A DNA stretch of 64,000 bases from Bacillota bacterium (lineage in GTDB: Bacteria > Bacillota > Clostridia > DSM-8532). The position numbers were made by a program, and so were the translations under genes. The notes beneath the pieces were generated by a model, which worked only from the letters and a program-made list of their open reading frames with translations, searched no databases and was not told where the DNA came from. The stretch covers positions 11,558-75,557 of the forward strand of contig JAEZLR010000004.1 of assembly GCA_023415205.1 (NCBI GenBank), written 5' to 3'. Below, piece by piece: positions 18,132 to 28,900 of the stretch (within the stretch, counting starts at the first letter, position 1; every line of letters begins with the position of its first letter).

Positions 18132-18233
18132 TGGAAGCCTCTCCTCAATCAAGCCCTATACTAAACATATCCTCCCAGGGCATAAATTAGCACCACGAAT
18201 TCATCCCTTAAGGGGGAAGAGGCTTTTGGGGAT

Positions 18234-18268
18234 AAGTAAAGGCCCATGGCGTCAGTCTGCCATGGGCC
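18234..18268 (-). terminator. intrinsic terminator after pepF
   Basis: On the - strand GGCCCATGGC pairs perfectly with GCCATGGGCC over an 8-base loop (18241-18268) and is followed by TTTACTTATC. It ends the oligoendopeptidase transcript. Confidence 0.75.
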
Positions 18269-18284
18269 GAGAGGTGAGCTTACC

Positions 18285-19979
18285 TTATCTAATCTCTGAG
18301 GAATAACTTTCAATGAGGGTTTCCATGCCCTTGACCATATCCTTGATACAACCCTCTTCAAAAGGCGACTTGAGTCCGGCTTCCCTTATTAGGTGGGTAA
18401 ATTTCAGGGTGCCACCGCGGCTGCAAAGGGTAAGGTAGCCTTCCCATGCCTCTTTGTAATTTTCATTCATCTTCACCAGGAATTGAAGGGCACAGGTCTG
18501 AGCCAAGCAATAATCAATATAATAAAAGGGATTTTCATAAATATGGACTTGTCTCTGCCAGGTTCCACCCTTTCCGAAGAAGGGATCATCCTCGTAGTTA
18601 AGATGGGGCTTGTATTGGCCTTCAAGCTCCCGCCAGACCTTTTTTCGTTCATCGGGTGTGAGGGTGGGATTTTCATAGACAATATGCTGGAATTCATCCA
18701 CCATACAGCCATAGGGGATGAAAATCAAGGCGGAAGCCAATTGCATATAGAGGTAGCGGGGGGTCTTATCCCCAAAAAACAGGTGCATCCAGGGGGCGGT
18801 GAAAAATTCCATGGACATGGAATGAATCTCGGCAGTATCCATGCCGATCATTCCTTGCTCATAAATCTCCATGTTCCTGGTCACATAGGCCTGGAAGGCA
18901 TGGCCACATTCGTGGGTCAGCACATCAATATCCCCACTGGTGCCGTTAAAATTGGCGAAAACAAAGGGTGTTTTATACAGGGGAAGGAATTCGCAATAAC
19001 CTCCACCTGTTTTCCCTTTTTTGCTTAACACATCAAAGAGCTCACCCTTGAGCATAAACTCAAAAAACTCATGGGTTTCGGGGGAAAGCTCCCGGTACAT
19101 GGTTTTACCATGCTCAAATATCTCTTGGGGGGTTCCCGAAGGAGCAGGATTTCCCTCTTTAAAGAACAAGGGCTCATCGATGAAGCTCAATCGGTCAAGA
19201 CCCAAGAATTGTCGTCTTTGCTCATGGAGCTTGGAGACCAGGGGGACAAGGTATTCCTTGACCTGATTCCTGAAGGTCGCCACCTTATCCTTATCATAAT
19301 CGTTTCGCTCCATAAGAATGTATCCTAGGCCAACAAAGTTATCCATGCCAAGCTCCAGGGCCATGCTGTTTCTGACCTTTACCAGCTTGTCATAAAGCTC
19401 ATCCAGCTCCTGGGCGTGTTCCATGAAGAATTCGGTGCGCTTCTTGTAAGCAGCTCTTCGTATCTCCCTATCTGGGTGCTGCATATAAAATGCCAGTTGG
19501 GGTAGATTGAGGGTTTTTCCGTCAAACTCAAATTCCGCAGAGGCCAAAAGCTTGGCATAGACCGTCTTTAACTTGCTCTCCTCCTGCATAAAGGGGATGA
19601 TCCGTTCATCAAAGCCCTTGAGCTGGAGTTCAATCTTTTCAAAAACCAAAGGGCTTAAGCTATCTTCAAGCGCCTTGCGGAAGGGGGAGGCCACCAGCTT
19701 TTTGTAATAGTCCATAAGAAGCTGTATAAAATGGGGCGCGTTCTCATCATAAAAGTCCTGTTCGGCCGAATAGAAGCTGTCCTCGGTATTGAGGGTATGA
19801 CGAATATAAGCCAGGCTTCGCATGGTCTGAAAGCGTTTCAATAGCTCGGTCAGCTTCATGTGGAGATCAAGCTGTTCCTGAGCGGTTTTGGAAGATTCGG
19901 ATGCCTGAACCAACTGATTCCATTCCTTTGAAAACTCATCCAGGGCTACTCTTTCATAGGGCATTTGGCTGAAAATCAT
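18285..19979 (-). CDS. pepF: M3-family oligoendopeptidase F
   Basis: This 564-residue cytoplasmic zinc metallopeptidase would cleave short peptides. The zinc site is HECGH in DVLTHECGHAFQAYVTR near residue 355. The downstream Glu ligand region is EIHSMSMEFFTAPWM, and the conserved end contains YYIDYCLAQTCALQF. Length matches M3B members. It starts at the ATG complementary to 19977-19979 behind AAGGGGG. It stands between a transporter and a divergently placed Crp/Fnr regulator. Family is secure; peptide specificity is not known. Confidence 0.93.
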   Translation of the reverse strand: MIFSQMPYERVALDEFSKEWNQLVQASESSKTAQEQLDLHMKLTELLKRFQTMRSLAYIRHTLNTEDSFYSAEQDFYDENAPHFIQLLMDYYKKLVASPFRKALEDSLSPLVFEKIELQLKGFDERIIPFMQEESKLKTVYAKLLASAEFEFDGKTLNLPQLAFYMQHPDREIRRAAYKKRTEFFMEHAQELDELYDKLVKVRNSMALELGMDNFVGLGYILMERNDYDKDKVATFRNQVKEYLVPLVSKLHEQRRQFLGLDRLSFIDEPLFFKEGNPAPSGTPQEIFEHGKTMYRELSPETHEFFEFMLKGELFDVLSKKGKTGGGYCEFLPLYKTPFVFANFNGTSGDIDVLTHECGHAFQAYVTRNMEIYEQGMIGMDTAEIHSMSMEFFTAPWMHLFFGDKTPRYLYMQLASALIFIPYGCMVDEFQHIVYENPTLTPDERKKVWRELEGQYKPHLNYEDDPFFGKGGTWQRQVHIYENPFYYIDYCLAQTCALQFLVKMNENYKEAWEGYLTLCSRGGTLKFTHLIREAGLKSPFEEGCIKDMVKGMETLIESYSSEIR

Positions 19980-20095
19980 AGGTCATCCCCCTTATTTTAG
20001 AAATAATTATGCTGATAGAGTACCATATTTATTCAGCAGAAACAACTTTTCCAATCGGGCCTTCTGGGCCTGTGGGAACCCATTGTCACATTGAC

Positions 20096-20125
20096 TTGAA
20101 TTACCCGCCTGGTTCGAGATAATAT
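20096..20125 (+). promoter_or_regulatory. promoter of the Crp/Fnr gene
   Basis: TTGAAT (20096-20101) and TAATAT (20120-20125) are 18 bases apart, about 65 bases before the regulator start. Boxes are near consensus. No Fnr-type palindrome was seen around it. Confidence 0.4.
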
Positions 20126-20188
20126 AAAATAAAACCTGCCATAGTACATCCGATTTATTTCCCGTAAAAGGGGCAAGGGAGGAAAGCC

Positions 20189-20881
20189 ATGACCGAAGAA
20201 CAATTATCGGCATTAAAGAAGTGCGAGCTCTTTGAAGGCATTGACGCTCAACAGCTTAAAACTCTCCTTTCATGCTTGAAGCCTCAGGTTCAAGTCTATA
20301 CCCGCAACGAGTTTGTGGTGAGAAGCGGTGAAAGCCTGGAAAGCCTCGGGATTGTCCTTGAAGGGGAGGCTTCAGTCATCAAGGAGACCATCAAAGGGGA
20401 CAGGCTCCTTTTGAAAAACCTTTCAGCGGGGGAGATGTTCGGAGAAATCGCCGCCTTTGCCCGTCAGAAGGAATGGCCTGCTTTGGTTAAGGCTAACACC
20501 CCTCTGACCATCTGCTTTCTTCCTAGGGATAAAATAATCGGGCAGTGCTCCAACCTCTGCCAATGGCATCATGCCATGGTCACCAACATGCTTTGTCTTA
20601 TCTCCCGGAGAGCCCTGGTTTTGAGCAGGAAAATGGAATACCTGTCCATCAAGACCATGAGAGCCAAGCTGGCCACCTTTATCTATGAGCATTACCTTAA
20701 AAAACAAACCCTCACCTTTTTGATTCCCATGAACCGGGTGCAACTGGCCGATTTTCTCAACGTCTCACGACCATCCATGTCCCGTGAGCTCTCTAGAATG
20801 CGAAATGAAGGCCTCATTGATTTTCATATGTCCACCTTTAAAGTTATTAATCTTGAGGGGCTTAAAGCCTATTGCGAATAA
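20189..20881 (+). CDS. Crp/Fnr-family transcriptional regulator
   Basis: The 230-residue protein has an N-terminal cyclic-nucleotide-type sensor domain (GIVLEGEASVIKET, LSAGEMFGEIAAFA) and a C-terminal winged helix with NRVQLADFLNVSRPSMSREL. The GEMFGEIA segment is common to the fold. There is no clear Fnr-type cysteine cluster, so an iron-sulfur sensor is not evident. It stands alone in front of the cupin regulator, with its own promoter. The ligand and targets cannot be told from sequence. Confidence 0.88.
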   Translation: MTEEQLSALKKCELFEGIDAQQLKTLLSCLKPQVQVYTRNEFVVRSGESLESLGIVLEGEASVIKETIKGDRLLLKNLSAGEMFGEIAAFARQKEWPALVKANTPLTICFLPRDKIIGQCSNLCQWHHAMVTNMLCLISRRALVLSRKMEYLSIKTMRAKLATFIYEHYLKKQTLTFLIPMNRVQLADFLNVSRPSMSRELSRMRNEGLIDFHMSTFKVINLEGLKAYCE

Positions 20882-20913
20882 AGCTATGGATAGTTATTTC
20901 TAAATAGACATTC

Positions 20914-20942
20914 TTACCAAAAGCATCCTGCTATGATATAAT
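20914..20942 (+). promoter_or_regulatory. promoter of the cupin regulator/acyl-CoA synthetase pair
   Basis: TTACCA (20914-20919) and a perfect TATAAT (20937-20942) are 17 bases apart, about 65 bases before the XRE-cupin gene. Expression of both following genes probably starts here. Confidence 0.5.
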
Positions 20943-21009
20943 CCTATGAAGTGCTTTGCGAAATATTTCACAGGGAACTCTACAGCATCAATGAAAGGGG
21001 TTTGTTTTC

Positions 21010-21558
21010 ATGAATGAGAAAATCAGGGATATTGCCGACAGAATCAAGGGCTTAAGGCTTTTGTCAGGCCTGACCACCGAAGAGGTGGCCAAGGTGGTAA
21101 ATGTCAGCGTTAAAGCCTATGAGCAATATGAAAGCGGCGAGGATGATATTCCGGTGAGCCTGCTCAATGAAATATCCGATTATTATAAGGTGGATATGAC
21201 TGAGATTTTAACGGGTGTTTCGCCCAAGCTTCATGATGTTTGCCTGGTCAAAAATGGCGAGGGCCTTAAGGTTGAACGCTACGACCAATACGAATTCCAG
21301 AGCCTTGCCTATAAATACGCTAAACGAAAAATCGAACCGCTTTTGGTTACCCTGACCCCTGATAAATTCCCGGAGCTGGTGTCTCATAAGGGACAGGAGT
21401 TCAATTACTGCCTGCAAGGAAAAATGAAGGTGGTTATAGGTAAGGAAGAGTACATTCTTACACCGGGGGATTCCTTGTATTTTAACTCCATGCTTCCCCA
21501 CAAAATGCTGGCTATGGATGATCAAAAGGCCACATTTTTAACAGTCATCTTGCTTTAG
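21010..21558 (+). CDS. XRE-family regulator with C-terminal cupin domain
   Basis: The 182-residue protein has a helix-turn-helix domain at residues 5-60 (GLTTEEVAKVVNVSVKAYEQ) and a cupin barrel at residues 115-182 (GQEFNYCLQGKMKVVIGKEE, LTPGDSLYFNSMLPHKM). Regulators of this design often sense a small metabolite in the cupin and control the adjacent gene. It lies 13 bases before the acyl-CoA synthetase and is surely co-transcribed with it, so control of that gene, perhaps in response to its substrate, is a fair inference. Confidence 0.88.
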   Translation: MNEKIRDIADRIKGLRLLSGLTTEEVAKVVNVSVKAYEQYESGEDDIPVSLLNEISDYYKVDMTEILTGVSPKLHDVCLVKNGEGLKVERYDQYEFQSLAYKYAKRKIEPLLVTLTPDKFPELVSHKGQEFNYCLQGKMKVVIGKEEYILTPGDSLYFNSMLPHKMLAMDDQKATFLTVILL

Positions 21559-21571
21559 GAGGAAATTTGAG

Positions 21572-23239
21572 ATGAATTTAGCTTACCGCTACTTGGAAAA
21601 GGAATCCTTTACAAGCTATGAGGATTTTAAAGAAAATCTTAAGATAAAGGTTCCCGAGACCTTTAATTTTGCCTACGACATTATTGACGAATATGCCCGG
21701 CTGGAACCGGACCGGATGGCCTTGGTATGGTGTAATGACTTTGGTGAGGAAAAAAGTTTTACCTTTAAGGATTTAAAATACTGGTCCGATAAAACTGCCA
21801 ACTATTTAAAATCCTTGGGTATAAAAAAGGGCGATAAGGTCATGCTCATCCTGAGACGTCGCTATGAGTTCTATTTCTTTGCCCTGGCCCTGTGCAAGAT
21901 AGGCGCTGTCTATATTCCCTCAACCAACCAGTTGAAGGAGAAGGATATTATCTATCGTAACAATGCCGCCGGAGTAAAGATGATTGTGGCTTACAACTGG
22001 CCCGAGTTGGTCCAGTGTGTGGAGAATGCGAGGCAGGAATCCCCTGAGCTTGAGAAAACCGTTTTGATCGGCGGGAGGCATGAGGGCTGGCTAAGCTATG
22101 ATGACGAAATTCAAAAGGTCTCAGATCAATGGTTGCCCCCGACAGGGGAGGAGGCTCCTCAAAACAGTGATGACATGATCATTTATTTTACATCAGGAAC
22201 CACCAGTATGCCCAAAATGGCATGCCAGGACTTTACATATCCCCTGGGTCATATTGTGACCGCAAAATACTGGCACAGGGTGGTGGAGAAGGGGCTTCAC
22301 CTTACTGTGGCGGAGTCGGGCTGGGCTAAGTTCGGCTGGGGAAAGCTGTATGGTCAGTGGATTTGTGGTGCCGTTCAGTTTGTTTATGACATGGAAAGAT
22401 TTGACCCCGATGGTCTCCTGAGTAAAATGCAGCAGTATAAACTCAGTACCTTCTGTGCGCCGCCCACCATTTATCGCTTCCTGATCCAGCATGATCTTTC
22501 CAGGTATGATTTATCCTCGCTGATTCATTGTTCTACTGCCGGGGAGCCCTTGAATCCCCAGGTTTATTATACCTTCCTTAAGGAAACGGGTCTCAAAATC
22601 CTCAATGGCTTTGGACAATCTGAGACTTCGGTTCTTGTGGCAAACTTTGAATGGCTTGACATAGACCCCGGCGCCATGGGTAAGCCCAACCCGGCCTACC
22701 AAATCGATGTGGTTGACGAGGAAGGAAACTCGGTTCCCGCCGGTGTTGAGGGTGAGCTGGTGGTCAGAGGGGCGGATACCCAAAAGCCTGCTGGGCTTTT
22801 CAACGGCTATTACAGGGATGATGCCGCCACACGCAAGGTTTGGTGTGATGATACTTATCATACAGGAGATGTAGTTTATAAGGATGAACATGGCCTTTTC
22901 TGGTTCGTGGGACGGAATGATGATGTCATTAAGGCCTCGGGATACCGAATCAGTCCATTTGAGGTAGAGAGCGCGTTAATGGAGCATGATGCTGTTGTTG
23001 AATGTGCGGTAACGGGTGCGCCCGATCCGGTGCGGGGGACGGTTATCAAGGCAACAGTTATTCTGGCCAAGGGTTATACTCCCTCAGAAGAACTGAAAAA
23101 GGACATTCAAAACCATGTGAAGAACACTACTGCCCCCTATAAATACCCGCGAATTATCGAATTTGTGGATGAGCTTCCCAAGACTATTAGCGGTAAAATC
23201 AAGAGGGCGCAGATAAGAAGAGAGGATCAGAAGGCCTGA
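21572..23239 (+). CDS. AMP-forming acyl-CoA synthetase
   Basis: This 555-residue adenylate-forming enzyme would activate a carboxylic acid to its CoA thioester with ATP. The P-loop is YFTSGTTSMPKMA, with Ser where Gly is usual. Other motifs are GFGQSETS (A5), YHTGDVVYKDEHGLFWFVGR (A7-A8) and the C-terminal catalytic Lys region PKTISGKIKR. Overall it resembles medium-chain acyl- or aryl-CoA synthetases (ACSM-like). Its tight pairing with a cupin regulator suggests substrate-inducible control. The exact acid is unknown. Confidence 0.88.
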   Translation: MNLAYRYLEKESFTSYEDFKENLKIKVPETFNFAYDIIDEYARLEPDRMALVWCNDFGEEKSFTFKDLKYWSDKTANYLKSLGIKKGDKVMLILRRRYEFYFFALALCKIGAVYIPSTNQLKEKDIIYRNNAAGVKMIVAYNWPELVQCVENARQESPELEKTVLIGGRHEGWLSYDDEIQKVSDQWLPPTGEEAPQNSDDMIIYFTSGTTSMPKMACQDFTYPLGHIVTAKYWHRVVEKGLHLTVAESGWAKFGWGKLYGQWICGAVQFVYDMERFDPDGLLSKMQQYKLSTFCAPPTIYRFLIQHDLSRYDLSSLIHCSTAGEPLNPQVYYTFLKETGLKILNGFGQSETSVLVANFEWLDIDPGAMGKPNPAYQIDVVDEEGNSVPAGVEGELVVRGADTQKPAGLFNGYYRDDAATRKVWCDDTYHTGDVVYKDEHGLFWFVGRNDDVIKASGYRISPFEVESALMEHDAVVECAVTGAPDPVRGTVIKATVILAKGYTPSEELKKDIQNHVKNTTAPYKYPRIIEFVDELPKTISGKIKRAQIRREDQKA

Positions 23240-23267
23240 ATGATGTAAATAGTATCCATAAGACCAT

Positions 23268-23304
23268 AAAGACTTGGTGACAAAGGTTATCAAGTCTTTG
23301 TTAC
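23268..23304 (+). terminator. terminator-like hairpin after the acyl-CoA synthetase
   Basis: AAAGACTTG (23268-23276) pairs perfectly with CAAGTCTTT (23291-23299) over a 14-base loop and is followed by GTTACAT. The T tract is weak, so termination is only likely. Confidence 0.45.
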
Positions 23305-23394
23305 ATCTATGCCATCTCCTAAAAAAAGGAATTTGACGTTTTATGGCGAACTTATATATGAAGGTTTAATGATTTATTGGGGGTAAACAAGTTC

Positions 23395-25881
23395 ATGTCC
23401 CATCTTGAAGAGATCCATTACCCTTCGATGCTGGAGCGGATGGACAAGGGCTTTATGATATGTCAGGCCCTTTATAGCCAAGAGGAAAAGGTTATAGATT
23501 ATAAAATTGTTACCTTAAGCGATGGGATGGAAAAGTTTGTTTTGGGCTCCAAAAATGATCTCCTATCAAAAAGGCTTAAAGCCGACCATTGCATGCCGGA
23601 GCTTTCTCAGCCCCTGATGGATTTATTTTCAGAAGTTAATTTAAGTGGAAATGCTTCTCAAACCGTAATTTGCACCGGCCATTCAGCCAAGAGCATCCAG
23701 GCCTTTGCTTTCCAGATGCAGCCTCATGTTGTGGCCTGCTATCTTGAGTTTTGTGGAGAAAACAAGCCTTCAGGGCATCGCAACAAGGCTATGAACAGCT
23801 ATGAAATATTCAACGCCATAGAGGATGCCTTATGGGTTAGGAAGAGAAATACCGTTGTTTTCGTCAATACCTCCTTTGAAAGGCTTTTCGGTGTTCCCAG
23901 GGAACAGATTCGTCAGGCTTGTGATATCTTGGCCTATGTTGACGAAAGGGACTTTAAACAGGTATTGGATATACTGGAAAGCGACTGTAAACGCCATCAG
24001 GTCAACTATAGCCTTGAATTTCGAATCAGGCGTTCTGACGGTATGACCCGGTGGGTCTGGATGAAAACCTTTCCCCTTGAGGTGGATGCACTCTCAAATA
24101 ACCGTAAATCTGCCGTCTTTATGGATATCACTTCTAGAAAGCATGCAGAGGAAGAGCTTTTACGCAGTAACAGGGAGATCATGGTCCTCAATGAGCTCTT
24201 TAAAAAGGCCTCTGAACATATCGATTTAAATGAGCTTATGAACAGCATCCAAAGACTCATTATGGAGCATATGACCATTGAGATTATGGGTATACATCTC
24301 TATGATGAAAAGAATCAGAACCTGACCTTCCGCTATTGTCCCAACATTCCGGATGTTTTATTAAAACAGGAGGGCTTTTGCTCCAAGGTTCAAGAGCTAA
24401 TCAAGTGGGTTTATGAAACCAAAAACAGCTTTTTCATAACCGTCTCGGAGCTGCCTGACGACAGTATTAGGCAGCTTATTAAGGACCATGGCCTCCAATA
24501 CATTAACTGCTTTCCCGTTCTATATAATGATACTTGTGTAGGGGCCTTGGTCCTAGGCAGCAGGGTGGATGATCTCACCTATAAGGAAAAAGACTTTATC
24601 ATGGCCATATGTAGTCAGTTAGCCGTCCTGATCAACCATTCCAAGCTATACGACGAGCTCATGCAGGAGCTGGAGATGCGCCATAATGCCGAGAGGCAGA
24701 ACAAACTGATCTTTAATACCTCTATTGATCTTATTGCCATCATGGATGATAATATGAAGTTTCTCAGAATTGGGCCACAGTGGCAGAAATGCCTGGGTTG
24801 GAGTGAAAAGGAAGTGCTTTCAAAGAGCTTTTTTTCTCTGATTCATGTGGATGACAGGGATAATACCCTCGAATACATTGACACCTTGACTAATGAGAGA
24901 ATGGCTATGGGAATTGAGCATCGCCTGATGTGCAAGGACGGAACCTTCCGATGGATAGCCTGGAATGCCCAAATGGTTACTGAGAGCCGTAAAAACCTGA
25001 TTATCATGATTGGCCGCGACATGACAAGAAATAAGGAGATGGAGGAGAAGAACCGTGATCTGGAGAGAGCCTACCATATGGAGGCTGTCAAAATGGAGTT
25101 CTTTGCCAACATTTCTCATGAGTTTAGAACACCCCTTAATATCATCCTCTCCGCCCTTCAGCTTATTGAACACAGCCTCCAAAATAAAGGCAAGGCCGAT
25201 TATGTGGATCGGGAAATCCGGCATTTAAAATCCATCAAGCAAAATGCCTTTAGACTGTTGAGGCTTGTCAATAACCTCATCGACATCACCAAGCTGGATT
25301 CAGGCTATATGAGGCTGTATTCATCCAATCATGACATCGTCAAGGTAACACGAAGCATTACCGAATCAGTGGCACAATATATCGAAGGCAAGGGAATCAA
25401 GCTCATGTTTGAAACCAATGTCCCCAAGAAGATTATTGCCTGTGATGCCGATATGATTGAGCGGATTTTGCTGAATCTTTTGTCCAACGCTGTGAAGTAT
25501 ACCGAGAAGGATGGATTTATAGGGGTCTGTGTCAAGAGCACTGACAATGTGGTGAGGATATCGGTTAAGGACTCCGGTGTAGGTATTTCAGAGAATATGT
25601 TGGATCTTATTTTCGAACGTTTTATTCAAATTGAAAAACCCCTTTCCAGAAGATGTGAGGGCAGCGGGATTGGCCTATCCCTTGCCAAAGCTCTTGTAGA
25701 GCTTCATCAGGGTAGAATATATGTAAACAGCACCGTTAACAAGGGGAGTGAGTTTACCTTTGAATTGCCTGCGGTGATCATGGACCAGGGAGCCTGCCTG
25801 CAAAATATGGAGCCCAGCCGCGAGGAACGTATCCATCGTATTAACGTTGAGTTCTCCGATATTTATTCTCTTAATCTTTAA
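23395..25881 (+). CDS. PAS-GAF-PAS sensor histidine kinase
   Basis: This soluble multidomain kinase has PAS near residues 132-250, GAF near 268-415, a second PAS near 437-545, a HisKA dimerisation domain with NISHEFRTPLNIILSALQLI (His about 575), and an HATPase domain with NLLSNAVKYTEKDG, DSGVGIS and SGIGLSLAKALVELHQG. No transmembrane segment is evident, so it senses a cytoplasmic signal. The start is uncertain: TTG 23377 or ATG 23395, the latter having GGGGG upstream. No response regulator gene is adjacent, so it is an orphan. The helicase-like gene begins 46 bases downstream and may share its transcript. Confidence 0.9.
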   Translation: MSHLEEIHYPSMLERMDKGFMICQALYSQEEKVIDYKIVTLSDGMEKFVLGSKNDLLSKRLKADHCMPELSQPLMDLFSEVNLSGNASQTVICTGHSAKSIQAFAFQMQPHVVACYLEFCGENKPSGHRNKAMNSYEIFNAIEDALWVRKRNTVVFVNTSFERLFGVPREQIRQACDILAYVDERDFKQVLDILESDCKRHQVNYSLEFRIRRSDGMTRWVWMKTFPLEVDALSNNRKSAVFMDITSRKHAEEELLRSNREIMVLNELFKKASEHIDLNELMNSIQRLIMEHMTIEIMGIHLYDEKNQNLTFRYCPNIPDVLLKQEGFCSKVQELIKWVYETKNSFFITVSELPDDSIRQLIKDHGLQYINCFPVLYNDTCVGALVLGSRVDDLTYKEKDFIMAICSQLAVLINHSKLYDELMQELEMRHNAERQNKLIFNTSIDLIAIMDDNMKFLRIGPQWQKCLGWSEKEVLSKSFFSLIHVDDRDNTLEYIDTLTNERMAMGIEHRLMCKDGTFRWIAWNAQMVTESRKNLIIMIGRDMTRNKEMEEKNRDLERAYHMEAVKMEFFANISHEFRTPLNIILSALQLIEHSLQNKGKADYVDREIRHLKSIKQNAFRLLRLVNNLIDITKLDSGYMRLYSSNHDIVKVTRSITESVAQYIEGKGIKLMFETNVPKKIIACDADMIERILLNLLSNAVKYTEKDGFIGVCVKSTDNVVRISVKDSGVGISENMLDLIFERFIQIEKPLSRRCEGSGIGLSLAKALVELHQGRIYVNSTVNKGSEFTFELPAVIMDQGACLQNMEPSREERIHRINVEFSDIYSLNL

Positions 25882-25927
25882 TCTATAGCTTCGGAAAACC
25901 ATCTAAACATGAGGAGGATCTTTAGAA

Positions 25928-28900
25928 ATGAATGGACTGCCATCGCCCACAGCCTTAAAGTTCCGCTATCCTATGAGAACACACCAGAATATGATTTTAA
26001 AACGTTTTGATGAAGAGCTTAAGAGAAAAAAGGAGGGCGAAATCCTTCGTTTCCATGTGGTGGCACCACCGGGGTCAGGTAAAACCATTATTGGCCTTGA
26101 GCTGGCTATCCGTCTTAAAAAACCGGCCCTTATTGTGTGTCCCAACACGGCTATTCAAGGCCAATGGGTCAAGAAGCTGGAGCTGTTCCTGCCCGAGGGT
26201 CAAGAAGCCAGTATTGATCATTTTATTACTTCCGACAAAGACAAGCCGCACTTTATCAATGTGCTTACCTATCAAATACTGAGTATTCCCGAGGACGCAG
26301 GTCAAACCCTCATTGAGTTGGCTGAGGGACTCTGGGCTGAAACCTTGTGTGATCTTACAGGAACAGAGCTGGAGGAGGCCAAAGGGCGCATAGCAGCCAT
26401 GAAAAGCGCCAATCCGTCAGTCTATAAAAAGGAGCTGGCCAAGTATGTCAAGTCCATACGAAACGGTAAGCTCTTCGAGCAGGAGGATAAGGAAACCGCC
26501 ACTGCCGAGGAGGAAAACAAAAATGTGCATATGGCCTTGGATCTCTTACATAAAAATACCCGAGAGCTTCTTAAGAGGCTGAAAGACGCTGGAGTGAAAA
26601 CCGTCATTTTTGATGAATGTCATCATTTACAGACCTATTGGGCGGTTATCATGAAGCATATTCTCCAATGGATGGAAATAGAAAATGTCATTGGCCTGAC
26701 GGCCACACCTCCCATTGACGAAAAATCAGAGGTTCTGCAAAATTATATGGGTCTGTTAGGGGATATTGACTTTCAGATACCGACTCCCGCTGTTGTTAAA
26801 GATGGAATGCTAGCTCCTTATCAGGATATGACCTATTTCTGTATTCCCGAAGACAATGAAATGGACTATCTCAATCAGTGCCATTTGAAGTTTCATCAGC
26901 TCATTACAGGCTTTTCTTCACCACAGAGTGATTTCTGTCATTGGATTATTGACAGAATCCTCCACCGGAAGCTGGCCGATGGCACGCAAAGGGAATGGCG
27001 GAAGCTATTTGCTCAGCGTCCCGACTTTTGCTGTGCGGGGGTTAAGTATCTTAGAAAAGCAGAGATCAGGCTCCCCTCCGATATTACCTTGTCAAGCGGT
27101 ATGTATGGGGATATGAGTGTTGAGGAATGGGCGCTGCTTATTGAGGACTATGCCCTGAACCGTTTGAAGCTCAGCGGGGAAGAGGAACACAAGCAACTTT
27201 ATGATCAGATCAAGGACGCCCTGTATACATTGGGCTTTATTTTGACTGAGACAGGTATCAGGACGTATATCTCGCCTTTGGACAGGGTTCTTTCCTACAG
27301 TAAGAGCAAGCTCAAGGCTGTGAAGGATATTCTTCTCCATGAAATGAAGGCCCTGGGGGAGCATCTGCGTGCTGCAGTTGTAACAGATTTTGAGTTCTCC
27401 AACGCATTGTCCCTGAAAAAGCTTGACAATGTGCTGGATGAGGAATGCGGCGGTGCCATCAGTGTCATTAAGGCGTTGGTCTCCGATGATGAACTGGATA
27501 AGCTCAACCCTATCATGGTGACGGGGAAAAGTCTCCTGTGTGATAACGATATTGCTGAGGAGTATCTGAGATTATTCGGTGAGTGGGCCAAAGCCGGTGG
27601 TTTGGATATCAGGCTCAATATGAAGCCGGTTTTTGATGGGAAGCTTTTTGAGATTGAAGGCTACGGCAGTGATTGGAACACCAAATCCGCCATCCTTTTT
27701 ACAACCTCCATGCTGGAAAGGGGCCTGACTCGCTGTATGGTAGGAACCCGTGGTCTTTTGGGAGAGGGCTGGGACAGTGTGAGCCTTAACACCCTCATTG
27801 ACCTTTGCTGTGCTGCGACCTATGCCTCTGTCAATCAGCTTAGGGGGAGGAGTATACGCAAGGATGAAAAGAATCCTAAAAAACTCGCCAATAACTGGGA
27901 TGTAGTTGCCTTTGCCGCGGATCTGGAGAAAGGTGATAACGACTATAAGCGCTTGGTTAAAAAGCATCAGCAGTTCTATTCCATATGTGAGGACGGACGG
28001 ATACAAAAGGGTGTGGGGCATATACATCCCCAATTGGCTTTTAAAGAAAGGCTCTCTTCAGAGGATATCAACCAGATCAATGAGCACATGTTTAAAAAGG
28101 CCACAGAGCGAAGCCTCAGGCATGATGCCTGGAAGGTAGGTGAGCGCTTCCACAATGCCGAACAAGGCTCGGTTGAGATTTCCTTGGATGAGGAGACCAT
28201 TGCCAGTGATACCTCGGTAGCGGGTGATAAGGCCGACAGGCTACAAATGAAGGCTTCTTGGCAGAAGTTTAAACGGGGTGCGGGGGTGCTGGGCCTATTG
28301 GCCACCCTGGTTGCCGGGGGACTGAGCCTTCCTATTGCCCTTGTTAGCGGCACCGTGTCGGCGTTGTTCCTCTATTCCTCGGCAAAGGGAGTGGGAAAGA
28401 CAGCGGAGTACACCCGCAAAGAGGTACTTCAAATGCATAAGCTGGAATTTATCAAGCGGCTCTCCCTGGCCTTGCTTGATGCGCTTAAGGAGTGCGGGCT
28501 TATCACCCGGACCCTTATGGAACGGAATGTCTGTGTCACCTCCCAGGACGGAGCCAGTATCCGTGTATTCCTCGAAGGTACCCCGGAGGATTCCCAGCTT
28601 TTTTCAAGATGTCTGGATGAAATCATGAGTCCTCTGATAGATCAGCGCTATGCCATACCCCGTTATGCGGTCATGGCGGATCAAAAAGGGGGGTGGGCCA
28701 CCATCAAGGCTGGCTTGGATTCAGATTCAGCGAAGATCGTGGCCTATCATCCGGTGCCGGATATCCTGGGCACCAACAAGGAAAAAGCAGAAATCTTCCA
28801 AAAGCAATGGAATCGTTATGTCAGCAGGGGAGATATTGTTTTTCTAAGGAGTGCCGAAGGGGAAAAAATACTGGAGCGGTATGCTATGAGTAATGATCTT

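Noticed and set aside
18393..19028. 211-residue frame antisense to pepF
   Set aside because: It is opposite the zinc-site region of oligoendopeptidase F and has no independent evidence.
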